From Castanea sativa (lineage: Eukaryota > Streptophyta > Magnoliopsida > Fagales > Fagaceae): a stretch of 64,000 bases of DNA. A program made the position numbers and the translations under genes. The first letter of the stretch is position 1. Each line of letters begins with the position of its first letter. The stretch covers positions 45,405,001 through 45,469,000 of the forward strand of contig NC_134013.1 in assembly GCF_040712315.1 (NCBI RefSeq). Reading direction: 5' to 3'. The notes under the pieces are model-generated. The model saw only the letters and a program-made list of their open reading frames with translations, was not told the origin of the DNA and did not search any database. Below are positions 46,256-58,170 of this stretch, in pieces.

Positions 46256-47334
46256 TGTAGCCTAAAGTTGTGATTTACAACTGTTTTGTGTTGGCTTTAA
46301 TTTCGTGCCAAATTTTCTTGTAATTTTGTTCGATCTTTTGTACCCTGTATTTCATGTGGGATTTATTTGTAAGTGTTATGTGAGAGAGAGAGAGTGTGAA
46401 GACTCAAGGAAATTATTGAAGACAAAAGAAGTTTTTGCAGGTAGCTTGCGAGTAACCTTCTCGCAAAGTGAGGCATGTGCTCAGCACATGACTGGAATGT
46501 GAAAAGTCAAGACAGATGATGACAGCTAGTTTTCGCTAGTGTCTCGCGGGTAAGGCCTTCCTGCGAGATACCCGCGAAACAGTTTGTTTTGCTATTTTGT
46601 CATATCTGCTCCACTACATCCTCATACACACTATATATACCATCATTACCCACATATTGAGTAGAGATATTTTCAAAGAGAAAACCCTAGCCACAAACCC
46701 TTAAGAGTGAGAGACTGTCATACCCACAATTCTCTACACCATCCATTGTGGTTTTCCTCTACTCCTACCTCTCCATTTCCAAATTCATGAAAGGTTGATA
46801 GCTCAAACCCTTACCATACCCATACTGAGTGTAAAGTGAGGTTTTGATGCTATTGGGAAGTATTGGAAGAAGCCAAGTTTTGGCGGATGCAATCAGGTGC
46901 ATTGCGGGATCCGGAAAGTTAGACAAAACACGGTTCTGAGAAGCCTCGTTAGAGTATGAGCTTGGAAAGGTTAGGTGCACTGGGTAGATTAGGCTTGGAG
47001 GGTCTCTTGCTATTCGTGTATCCCAACTTATTGTCTAGTAGATCGATTTACTGCTTGGTGGGCAGCAGAGAGGTTTTTCGCCGAGTTCTTCGGTTTCCTC
47101 TTCAATAACACATTGGTGTGTTATCTTGTGTTTGCATTTCTCTTCCCTACTCTTTTAGCTTTCATTTTACTGCTATGATTTGTTGAATATGGCTTAGGGT
47201 AGTTTTATTGTTTATTTGCTCACATTTACTCTATTCCGCACTTAGTTTAAGTTAGAGTAAAATCAACCGAGCCGTAATTTATTAATTTGGGGTCTAAACA
47301 GTTCTTGTGTTTTTAACACAAATCCAAGTATTCA
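46256..47334 (+). mobile_element. Family B 5' LTR of gag-only element D
   Basis: 1079 bp from TGTAGCCTAAAGTTGTGA to AAGTATTCA, followed by a primer site. The flank to its left is GTTGT. Confidence 0.9.
46632..46639 (+). promoter_or_regulatory. TATA box in the D LTR
   Basis: TATATATA, followed about 30-40 bases later by AAGAGAAAACCCTAG, as in the other B LTRs (36168; 37284 region). Likely the element's Pol II promoter. Confidence 0.55.
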
Positions 47335-47336
47335 AT

Positions 47337-47350
47337 TGGTATTAGAGTGG
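47337..47350 (+). promoter_or_regulatory. Primer-binding site of D
   Basis: TGGTATTAGAGTGG, two differences from the TGGTATCAGAGCGG of element C. Confidence 0.9.
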
Positions 47351-47402
47351 GTGCACTTGCTATGGTTTCATTACCCAAGTGCAATCCAAGACCCTTTTTG
47401 TG

Positions 47403-49339
47403 ATGGATCGGTCACAATCTCTCAATACTCCACCATACTTTGGTGGGAGCAACTATGCTTTTTGGAAAGTTCCTATGAGGGCATTCCTTTGTGCTATAGA
47501 TGAGTCTGTATGGGATTCCGTTGAGAATGGGTATGTTGGACCCATGATAGCCAAGTCCGAATGGGACAAGGCAGCTCTTGCTTTGGCAAATGCCAATAGC
47601 AAAGCAATTAATGCTATCTTTTGTGGTGTGTCCACTGATGAATTTCAAAGGATATCGCATGTGAAGACCGCCAAGGAAGCTTGGACAATTCTCGAGACTA
47701 CCTATGAAGGTACCGAGAAAGTCAGGACACAAAGCTCCAAATTCTTACCACTTGGTTTGAAGAACTCAAGATGAGTGACGATGAGTCATTTGACTCATTC
47801 TATGGGAAGCTCAATGAAATCATGATTGCCAAGCTCAATTTCGGTGAAAAGATTGAGGATGCCAAGGTGGTGAGAAAGATTTTGAGTTCCTTACCGGAGA
47901 GCTACTGTGTAAAGGTCACTGCTATAGAAGAAAGCAAACATTTGGATGAGATCAAGATTCAAGAGCTTAATGGATCTCTCCAAACATATGAGCTGGGACT
48001 GCCTTCTCACAAGCTAAGTAAATCACTTGCTCTCAAAACCATTAATGAGAGAATGGATGGCTCTTCCGAAGAAGATGATGTGGAGAAGGAAGTAGCATTC
48101 CTTGTGAAAAACTTTCGGAAATTTCTGAAGGTGAAGAATAGTGGGAAGTCTTTCAGCAAAGGAAAGTTTTCATCATCCAACGGTGGTAGGAAGGAGGTCA
48201 AGAAGAAAGATGGGAAGGACTCTCAACCTCCCCTCCCCTAAGGAGTTGTGTGCTACGAATGTAACGACCATGGACACATCAAGAAAGAATGTCCAAACTA
48301 CTTGAGAGGGAAGGGTAAAGTGTTTGCCACTACACTTAGCAACTTCGAAAGCTCAAATTTAGATATGAAAGAAGAGTGTGACAGTGACGGGAACTATAGG
48401 GCTTTCATGGCAATTACCTCCGTTGATTCTAGGGATGAATTAAGCAATTTGATAAATGAACTTGGTGAGCATTCCGAGGGTGAGGAAGTTGAAGAATCGG
48501 AAGATGAAGATGTATGCCAAAATGAAGGTGAGAAAAACCTTCAAGAAGTATATGATTCTTTGCTAGAAGATTGTGGAAAATATGCCAAGGTTGCTAACCA
48601 TGCAGTGAGAAAGATGAAGAAGATCGAAGAAGACCATAAGTGTACTCTTGTGCAACTTAAAGGGGTAAAGTGTGAAGTAGAAGGACTCAAGGGAGAGCTG
48701 GTTGAAGCTTACTTAAAGATCAAGTTTCTTGAACTTGAAATAATCCAAGCTAATGTCAAGGTTGAGTGTATCTCCACCAAGAAACTTGACAGCGTGCTGT
48801 CCTCACAAAAATCTTCACATGACAAGACTAGTTTGGGTTATACCGGAGAAGGAAGCTCTAGCAGCGAACCCAAGAAGGAAGTGAGGTTTTTATCAGTTAA
48901 GAGTGTTGAGAAACTTAAAGAAGTGAAGCCTGAGACTGAGACCCCTGCTGCTGAGAAGAGAACCACTGGTGCAAAACCAAAACTTAAAGGGAAGTCATTA
49001 CCCAAAAATCGAAGGGCGCCTCAAGTGAAGCATGTGTGTCATCATTGTGGCGTTCAAGGGCACACAAGACCCAATTGTTTCAAGCTTCATTCACTCAAGA
49101 AGGCTGACTCCATGCATGGCCAAAAAAGTTCAAAGAAAAGGCCAAAGGGAACACAACCTAAGGGAGAGCATGAAGGACATCTCATTGGAGACGTCATCGA
49201 AATGTTGAAGAACATCTCTCTATGCCTTGTTAGCTTAATTTAGAGATTGGAAAGCTATGTTGGTTGTACCCCTCCATCCAAGGTTCTTACCCCAAAACAC
49301 TCGCAAAGTGTGGGTGAAGAAGGGTACTCATGCATGATT
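47403..49339 (+). pseudogene. Long gag of element D (family B)
   Basis: ATG 47403 (MDRSQSLNTPPYFGG). The first 120 codons are intact, then a small deletion near 47735-47770 shifts the frame. After that one frame runs 47771-49243 with a single TAA at 48239. The domains match element C: gag core (RKILSSLPESYCVKV), first knuckle CYECNDHGHIKKEC, acidic tract (EEVEESEDEDV), coiled-coil-like region, second knuckle CHHCGVQGHTRPNC. Near the end a TAG at 49241 and a 2-base loss hide the final VWVKKGT motif, which is visible in the next frame and stops at 49339. As in C, no protease or polymerase follows. Confidence 0.85.
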
Positions 49340-50786
49340 ACTCGCTATGCCCATGCATTAATTCTTCCAATGTTTAGGGTCATAGGTTTATGCATCATGT
49401 CATATAAAATCTTCTTGTGCCATTGCTTCCAGTTCATAGCATGTTTCTTTTGCAAGTTGCATTTTGTTCTTGTTTTTGTTGATCTTACTTTTGTTGTTAT
49501 GTTTTTTAGTGTGTTGAAAAATTCAAAAACCCATAAAATATTTAAAAATATCTAAAAAGTTTGATCGCTTGTGTTATGTATATCACATGTGAGTTTGGCC
49601 TAGTACCTTCGTACTAATGGCGTAGTGCATTTACGTGCTTAGCTTGATTTGTATTCACATCTATTTTTGTGGGAAAAATCTTGAAATCTAGTGTGATTGT
49701 TGTAAATTGATCTTCAAGCTTGTCATGAATGATTAGTCAATAGTCTTGTTGGTATTGATACATGCATAGACTTGTGCCTATGTCTTTTCCAACATTTTTA
49801 TATTTTTGTTTATAGCTCATCAAATGTCTAATCTCAAAAAGAGTAATTGAGCTGCAAAAGCCGTCGCACATATTAGTATTTGACTAGGAAAAAGGGAAAG
49901 CGACTTGTATTAAAATATATGGTGCCTCAAAAAGCCAAAGGCTTACTCTTAAAATTGAAATATCCCAAATTTCAGGCATCGATCTCAAAATGAGATGTAT
50001 TGTTACAAAATGATCAAATGTTATGATTTGTAAAATAGCCAAATAAAAAGCTTCAAAGAGATGTAATAATTTTCTTGTGGAAGATCATATATGTTCATTT
50101 CTATAATTGAGATAGTCCACTTGACTTAGTACTAGTTGTGTATGACTTGATTGAATGGATCATTGAAGCTTCTCTCTAAACTAATGACTGTTCCACTTTT
50201 AATACTCACACAAAACACACAAGACTTTGTTCAATGAATGCTTATTTCATTTGTGTGATTGTATGTGTTCAAATGTGATTTATATACTCAATCGCTTCTT
50301 GATCAAACACAAAAAGATTTTTTAGTATTTTATTTGTCTTTGAAAGTGTTTTTATACTTTCGTGTTTTGAGTTTTTGTTCAAAGTGCATTTTTCTTATTT
50401 TCAACAAAAACTTTTTCAGAGGCATTTTCGCAAGAAGCTTGCGACTAAGCTTTTCTCGTGAAAATGGGTTAAGGCAAAAACATGGAAACATAAAATTTAG
50501 ATAGAAACTTTCGCGATTGTCTTGCGACTGTTTCACAAGTATTGCTTACCCGCAGAAAATATTTGTGCTTCAGATGCATTTTTTGTGAGTACTTCGCGAG
50601 ATGGTAACCCGCGAAAAATAAGTGTTTTTAGTTTTAAAAGGTTGATGTAGATGTTTTTTCAAACATACCCTATTTCACTTCTTTTGCCTCCCTCATGCCT
50701 CTCTCAACCCAAAACTGTTTTTTACTAAAAAATCCAACCAAAACTCAAGAGAAAACTTTTTTCAAATCATATCCAAGGTATGTTTC
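49340..50786 (+). mobile_element. Non-coding 3' body of element D
   Basis: The counterpart of 43178-44720 in element C, with the conserved segment at 49560-50340 and a GCGA-rich patch at 50410-50625. It is cut at 50786 by the minus-strand A6 LTR; the flank is GTTTC. The 3' LTR of D is not seen. Confidence 0.7.
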
Positions 50787-52195
50787 TGATGGATAAATAC
50801 ATGTTTGTATCGCATACAAAACATACACAGTAGAGAAATAACGGATCTACTTCGTTTGCTATTGATAACATGCACTTTGTAAGTTTCAGAATTTAAGAAC
50901 AAGAGAGTGTACCTTGGAGCGGTGAATTTCAAAAACGAAGATCAGAAGCACTTGGGAACACTTTCAATCTTCACTCCAATTCCACTAATGTCCAAGATGT
51001 GTGGTCTCTCAATCAGTTTTCAAAGGGAGAATGTCAAAGTGTCTAACACTTCTTACACACCATTTTACAATAGTGTTATATTTCTCACTCCCAAAATTCT
51101 ATATGTTTCTCCATTTGTACCTAACTGATTATCTAATTGGGCTGGCCTTTTGGACCTTTCCAATTGGGGTTAAGTGTGTGGCTTGGAGTGGGACCAAAAT
51201 GGACCAATAAGACACTAACTCCAATGGGCCTTGGGCTTTTCAGTTAACTCTTGACAAGTCCAAAGTTACCATTAATTATATTTAATATCACTATATAAAT
51301 ATAATTGCACTCTAGGCCTTATTTATAAATTATATCCCACGACATTATTGTACATGCAACCCCTTCATAAAATATTCGTAGTAATACAAAGTCATGAATA
51401 TAGACTTTCACTTTGTAGATTACTACATCTTAATTCCTTAAGTACCCGGTTTAATCCTTCAAGTTATTCACTATATATTTATGAAATCCAATTCCATAAA
51501 TATATACTTTAGTAACTCCTTACTAGAGTGGTTAGGCCTAACTCTCTGAATAACTAAACCCATTAAACTTATCACAAGGGAATATTTTGTATCTCCGTTA
51601 AGAGACTATGAATTCCATCTTGAGAAGATATGTTCCATCAACACTAAATGTGGTTGCCCAACATACTGAGGTTTTGACCGTAACTATAGATCTCACTCCT
51701 GATATATCAAAGCAACCTATACTTCATGATCAGGTCCACTATCCTCTCAGGATTAAGAGTTCATGTAAATATAAGCCGTGAGTTCATTATTCATTTGACA
51801 GCCGTTAGAAGAATAATAAATTTCACAGCGATCTAGTTCAATATGTCTTAACTCTTAAGACATATCAACATAGCAACTAGAAATCTCCATTTCTATGATC
51901 AAGACAAATCATCTTAGTTGATATGTTATAGTCTTTGCAGATAAAATGCCCAATTTCATCACCAACTACGAACTAAAATTCTAAGTTTACAAAGAACTTG
52001 TGATTTATATCTTCTGCGACTAAATCAAATAAATCACACACTATGCATCTTATAGACTATATGATAATGTCCCAATATTTATGTTACCATTATTTTTAGA
52101 TAATAATAAAACAACTTTATTAAACACAACATTAAGTCATACATAATGTCATACATAGCATTATATAATAGGATTTAAGGGCACACATCCTAACA
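50787..52195 (-). mobile_element. Family A 3' LTR (copy A6)
   Basis: 1409 bp on the minus strand, from TGTTAGGATGTGTGCCC (52195) to ATCCATCA (50787). Confidence 0.93.
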
Positions 52196-52209
52196 GTCTC
52201 CCACTTACC
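52196..52209 (-). promoter_or_regulatory. Polypurine tract of A6
   Basis: GGTAAGTGGGAGAC on the minus strand, immediately before the 3' LTR and after the polyprotein stop. Confidence 0.75.
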
Positions 52210-54135
52210 CTAAAGACTATTGTGCACTAATCTAACTCCCATCTCCTCCAAATGTGACTTGAAAGTACTTTGAGGCAAGGCTTTGGTAAAGGGATCTGCT
52301 AGATTCTTTGCACCATTAATCTTTACAACAACCACATCTCCTCGAGCAACAGTGTCTCGAATGATGTGGTACTTTCTTTCTATGTGCTTTCCTTTCTTGT
52401 GATTCCTTGGATCCTTGGAGTGTGCAACCGTTCCACTATTGTCGCAAAATAATGTAATAGGAACTTGCTCAATTCTCAAAACACCAAGATCAGAAAGGAA
52501 TTTCTTGAGCCAAATAGCCTCCTTTGCTGCTTCACAAGCAGCAACATATTTAGCTTCCATGGTAGAGTCGGCAATACAAGATTGCTTAACACTCCTCCAA
52601 CTTATGGCTCCACCTCCCAAGGTGAATACACAACCTGACATGGATTTTCTGAAATCTAGATCCGACTGAAAATTTGAATCTATATAGCCAATGGGAATCA
52701 AATCCTCACACCGGTAAACAAGCATATAATCCTTCGTTCTCCTTAGATACTTGAGAATATGCTTTACAGCTTGCCAATGTTTTGGTCCTGGATTTGATTG
52801 ATATCGGTTGACCATGCCAACTGAATAATAAATATTTGGTCTAGTACAAAGCGTGGCATACATGAGACTTCCTACAGCAGAAGCATAAGGAACTTGTCTC
52901 ATCATATTTTCTTCCTTTTGAGTTTTAGGCCTTTGGTCATTAGACAAAGGAACTCCATGTCTAAAAGGAAGTAATCCTTTCTTGGAGTTTTGCATGCTAA
53001 ACCATTTTAGAACCTTATCTATATATCCAGCTTGTAACAAGCCTAACATCTTATTCTTTCAATCTCACCAAAGCTTGATCCTTAGAATATAATTAGCTTC
53101 GCCCAAGTCCTTCATATCAAACTAGCTTGACAACCAAACTTTAACCAATGACATTACTTCTACATCATTTCCAATGAGTAGAATGTCATCAACATAAAGC
53201 ACTAGGAACATTACTACTTTGTCTCGATGTCTTTTGTACACACATGGTTCATCAAGATTTTGTTCAAAACCAAATGACTTGATTTCTTGATCAAATCTGA
53301 TGTTCCATGATCTAGATGCTTGCTTAAGTCCATAAATGGACCTTTTTAACTTGCATACCATATGCTCTTGGTTCTTTGCCATGAAACCTTCCGGTTGCAT
53401 CATATAGATTTCTTTTTCAAGATTGCCATTAAGAAATGCCGTCTTGACATCCATTTGTAAAATCTCATAATCACAATGAGCAGCAATGGATAAAAGAATT
53501 CTAATAGATTTAAGCATGGCTACTGGCGAAAAGGTTTCATCATAGTCAGTGCCTTCTTTTTGTGTATACCCTTTCGCCACTAGTCTTGCTTTACAGGTTT
53601 CAACCTTTCCATCTATCCCTCTCTTCCTCTTGTAAACCCATTTGCAACCAACAGGTTTAATGCCGTTAAACGCTTCTGCAAGATACCAAACTTGATTGGA
53701 ATACATAGAATCTAATTTAGATTTCATAGCATTTACCCAATGATGTGCATCTATATCATTTATGGCTTCCTTATAAGTGTAGGGATCCGATTCAGCCTCT
53801 TCTAAGATAGCTTCATAAGTTTCTCCCAAACCTATATATCTTATAGGAGGCCGAACAATTCTCCCACTACGATGAGGAACCTTTGTACTAGACATCTCAT
53901 AAGTAATAACTTGTGGTGTATCCGATACAACCACATCTTCCCCAGTTTCATCCATTGGTTGTTCAACTACAAGTTCTTTCATTTCAGCCAATACAACTCT
54001 ACTTCTAGGAGTAATATTATTCATGTAGTCATTTTCCAAGAATTTGGCATTTGTGCTAACAAACACTTTATTATCCTTATGACTATAGAATAAACCTCCA
54101 ACAGTTCCTTTTGGATACCCTACAAAAAATACCAC
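52210..54135 (-). pseudogene. A6 copia reverse transcriptase and RNase H
   Basis: Minus strand, one frame. The 337-codon stretch 53122-54135 has the linker (SGRIVRPPIRYIGLG), RT ([44 protein letters not shown]). Stops at about 53120 (Gln position), 53070 and 53064. Then 52210-53049 is an almost complete RNase H (GSLMYATLCTRPNI, SCIADSTMEAKYVAACEA, KGKHIERKYHIIRDT). This is the best-preserved copia polymerase in the window. Confidence 0.95.
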
Positions 54136-54804
54136 TTCTATTTTAGACTCTAACTTGTCAAACTTTCCTTTTTACACATGTGCTGGACAACCCCAAATAT
54201 GGAGATGTCACATACTAGGCTTATGTCCATTCCACAACTCTACAGGTGTTTTAGGAACAAACTTCGAAGGTACTAAATTCAGAAGATACATTGCAGTATT
54301 TAAGGCATATCCCCAAAAAGAAATTGGTAGAGTTGAGTAACTCATCATAGATCTAACCATATCTAAAAGAGTCCTATTCCTTCCTTCTGCTGCACCATTT
54401 TGTTGTGGAGTTCCAGGTGCAGTCAACTGGGATATTATCCCGTTTTCAGTCAAGTAATCCTTGAAATCCCCAAGAAGGTATTTACCACCTCGATCAGATC
54501 GAATGGCCACTATGTGTTTACCCAATTGATTCTCAACTTCAGCCCTAAATTCTTTGAACTTGTCAAAGGCTTCGAACTTCTGTCTCATTAGGTACACATA
54601 ACCAAATCTAGAGTAATCATTAGTGAATGTAATGAAATACTCATAATCACCTCTTGCTTGGATTGACATAGGACCACATACATCTGAATGTACTAGTTCT
54701 AGCAAATCTTGGGCTCTTCTGCCATTTGCATTAAAATGTCGTTTTGTCATTTTACCTTCCAAACAAGATTCGCAAACTGGAAAACCATCAAAGTCCATGG
54801 GCCC
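54136..54804 (-). pseudogene. A6 copia integrase
   Basis: Minus strand. 54208-54798 carries CESCLEGKMTKRHF, LVHSDVCGPM (first Asp), FTNDYSRFGYVYL, AIRSDRGGKYLLGDF (second Asp), PGTPQQNGAAEGRNRTL (Glu) and KTPVELWNGHKPSM. All three acidic catalytic residues are present. TGA follows at 54205 and another stop at about 54172, in the same frame as RT. Confidence 0.94.
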
Positions 54805-55284
54805 TCAAAGTCTTTGAACTCTGTTTGAATTAATATGACCCAAACGTAAGTGCCAAAGATATGCTTCACTAGTAGAAGGAAACTTTCTCTTTAAGTATTT
54901 TACATGAGAGTTATTATCTAATTCAAAATTATATAATTCATACTTATCAGGAGTTAAAATATAAAGACCATCTACAATATTGCTAGAATAGATAAACACT
55001 TTACCCTTCTTTATTACAACATTGTCTTTAAGAATAAAACAATATCCATGTTTACCCAAATAAGTTGCAAAAATTAAATTCCTACGAGCATTAGGTACAT
55101 AAAGACAGTCTTTCAATATTAAAACCCTAGACTCAAAGCATAAATTAACAACTCTAACAGCTACAACCGGAATTCTGCTCCCATCAGCCAAAGTAAGAAA
55201 CAATTCCCTTTCATTAAGCTTTTTGGTCTCTTAGAACCCCTGCGAAGAATTGCAGATATGATTAGTACAACCTGAATCCACATA
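54805..55284 (-). pseudogene. A6 copia protease and GAG-pre-integrase
   Basis: Minus strand. The protease motif VDSGC lies directly after a TAG at 55285-55287. A TAA near 55230 replaces a Gln codon. 55203-54805 reads LTLADGSRIPVVAVR and ends LWHLRLGHINSN. Confidence 0.93.
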
Positions 55285-56166
55285 CTAAGAATCTGTGGGA
55301 TTTTGTACTAAACATATTTCAAGGAGGAATGAACTTTTCATACCCTTATTATTGGCAGCCTTGAACTTTGGACAATTCCTCTTCCAATGTCCTTTCTCAC
55401 CACAATGGAAACACTTTCCTTTGATCTTCTTTCCTTTGTCGACAACCCCTAAGGAAATTTGCTTACCCTCTTGCTTAGTGAAGTCTTTCTTCTTCTTCTT
55501 CTTACCCTTCCCTTTCGACTTAGGTTGAGAAGTAGATGCTTCACCCACATTGGCTTCAACACTAGAAGTACCAAGGATGCCTTCCGCCGCCACTAACTCA
55601 TTCATTAATTTAGACAAAGAATAAATCTTTTTGTTCATATTGTAATTGAGTCTGAATTCCTTGAATGATTCCGGTAGTGACTAGAGTATCATATCCACTT
55701 GGGATTCTCCATCAATGTCGGCACCTAAAACTTCTAATGTGTTCAGATTAGAGATCATTGTAAGACAATGCTCTCTCACTGAACTACCTTCAGCCATTTT
55801 GGTATTATAAATTTGCCTCATGGTTTCTTGCCTTGTTGAACGGCCTTGCTCACCAAACATCTCCTTCAGACTTAGCATAATGTCCGAAGCTAGTTCTACA
55901 TCCTGCATTTGATGTTGTAGAACATTTGAGATAGAGGCTAGGATATAGCACTTGACCATCTCATTAGATTTTTGCCAACGATCATATTGCTGTTTTTCCT
56001 TAAAAGGAGCATCTAATGAAGGAAAGCTAGGACATGGTTGAGTAAGCACATATTTGTGCTCTTCAGCTGTAAGAACAATGTCCAAATTTCTTTTCCAGTC
56101 AACATAGTTGGATCTAGTCAGTTTGTTTTGATTAAGAATAGTAACAAGTGGGCTAAATGACGCCAT
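55285..56166 (-). pseudogene. A6 copia gag
   Basis: Minus strand. ATG 56166 (MASFSPLVTILNQNKLT). The frame is open to 55681, where TAG replaces the CAG seen in A1 (MIL-Q-SLPESF), and again from 55638 to the TAG at 55285. The second part has a lysine-rich run and the intact knuckle CFHCGEKGHWKRNC. There is no frameshift in gag or between gag and pol. Confidence 0.95.
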
Positions 56167-56246
56167 GATAGAATCTGAAAACAATAAACATGAATATAAT
56201 AAGTAAACTGGACATTATCAATTTAGCATATAAACATATAGTATGG
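56167..56246 (-). mobile_element. A6 leader, gag-proximal part
   Basis: Includes TTGTTTTCAG before the gag start, as in A1. The leader is interrupted at 56247 by a solo LTR; the left copy of the target site is TATGG (56242-56246). Confidence 0.85.
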
Positions 56247-57674
56247 TAAAGGAAAAATTCTAGTTTTGTATCTCATACAAAACCCATAGCGGAAGCAACA
56301 AACAATGATCTATTTCATTTATGATTGATAATGTGCACTATGTAAATTTCAGAATTTAAGAACAAGATAACGTACCTTGGTGTGGAGAAATTCAAAACAA
56401 AGATTAGAAGCACTTGGGAACACTTTTAATCTTCACTCCAATTCCACTTTACGCCCAAGATGTGTGGTCTCTCAATCAGTTTTTCAAAGGGAGAATGAAA
56501 GTGTGTCTCACACTCTTTCACACACCATTTCTTATTTTTTCTTTTTCTTCTAAAATTTTGTATGTTTCTCCCTTTATAACTAACTGATTATCTAATTGTG
56601 CTGGCCTATTGGGCCTTTCCAATTGGGCTTTAATGCGTGGCTTGGAGTGGGACCAAAAGGGACCAATAAGACACTAGCTCCAATGGGCCTTGGGTCTTTC
56701 TGTCAACTCTTGACAAGTCCAAAGTTACCATTAATTATATTTAATACCACTATATAAATATTATTGCACTCTAGGCCTTATTAATAAATTATATCCCAAG
56801 ACTTTATTATACATGCAACCCCTTCATAAAATATTCGTAGTAACACAAAGTCATAAATGTAGACTGCCACTTTGTAAATTACTACATCTTATCCTTAAGT
56901 ACCCGGTTTAATTCTTTAAAGTTATTCATTATATATTTATGAAATCCAATTTCATAAATATATATTTAGTAATTTTTTACTAAAGTGGTTAGACCTAACT
57001 CTCTGAATAACTGAACCCATTAAACTTATCTCAAGGGAATATTTTATATCTCCATCAAGAGATTATGAATTCCATCTTGAGAATATATGTTCTATCAACA
57101 CTAAATGTGGCTACCCAACATATTGAGGTTTTGACCGTCACTTTAGATCTCACTCCTGATACATCAAAGCAACATACATCTCATGATCAGGTCCATTATT
57201 CTCTCAGGATTAAGAGTTCATGCAAATAGAAGTCATGAGATTTATTATTCATTTGACAGTCGTTAGAATAATAATAAATCTCACATCAGTCCTGTTCAAT
57301 ATGTTTTAACTCTTAAAACATATCAACATATCAACTAGAAGTCTCCACTTCCATGATCAAGAAAAATCATCTTAGTTGATACGTTATAGTCTTCGCAGAT
57401 GAAATGGCAATTTCATCACCGACTACGAACTATAAATTCTGAGTTTACAAAGAACTTATGATTTACATCTTCTGTGACTTTTCACATAAATCACATACAA
57501 TGCATCTTATGGACTATATGATAATGTCTCATATTCATGTTACCATTATTTTAGATAATAATAAAATAACTTTATCAATCATAATATTAAGTCATACATC
57601 ATGTCATACATAATGTCATACATAATATCATACATAGCATCATACAATAAGATTTAAGGGCACAAATCCTAACA
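56247..57674 (-). mobile_element. Solo LTR of family A (A7) in the A6 leader
   Basis: 1428 bp on the minus strand, ending in TAGGATTTGTGCCC at 57674 in reverse reading. It is flanked by TATGG and TATGA (57675-57679), a 5-bp duplication with one change. The A2 leader reads straight through this point near 20670. Confidence 0.92.
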
Positions 57675-58170
57675 TATGAAACCTTAATAAAACCATAATA
57701 TAATATATGTAACGACAACCCAATCCCATATGCAATATCCCTCAGCATAGAGTGAACATTGAATACTATGATTGATTGAGAACTATTCTCATTATTAGTG
57801 CTATTATGATAACTCTTATCAAACACTAATAATATGTTGTTTTACATTTAGCCTCTAAGTAATAATAGTAAGAACTCAGCATAGAGGATACTATAATACT
57901 TAGTCTAGTGTATACCATTGTCTAGAATCATGTGTAGCCACATTTCATCCCTTTAACAGGCTTATTTTGTAGTACCATGATACAAAACACCCTCTGCATG
58001 GAATGCAAAGCTCTAAGCTAAGACAAGGTGTTTGATCAAACCACTATAAACTAGGAAATTCAATCTTGTAAGACCATGAAATAAATACTCTCCGCAGGGA
58101 ATGCTAAGCTCGAGGCAAAGACAAAGTATGTATTTCACACTACTATGAACCAAAAATGGAGGCCGTGAGA
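57675..58170 (-). mobile_element. A6 leader, distal part, truncated
   Basis: Resumes the A leader (AACCTTAATAAAACC; compare 20680). It includes three CTCAGCATAGAG/CTCTGCATGG/CTCCGCAGGG-type segments, where A1 and A2 have CTCCGAAGG. It ends at GGAGGCCGTGAGA (58170); the remaining leader, primer site and 5' LTR are missing, and gypsy DNA begins. Confidence 0.85.
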
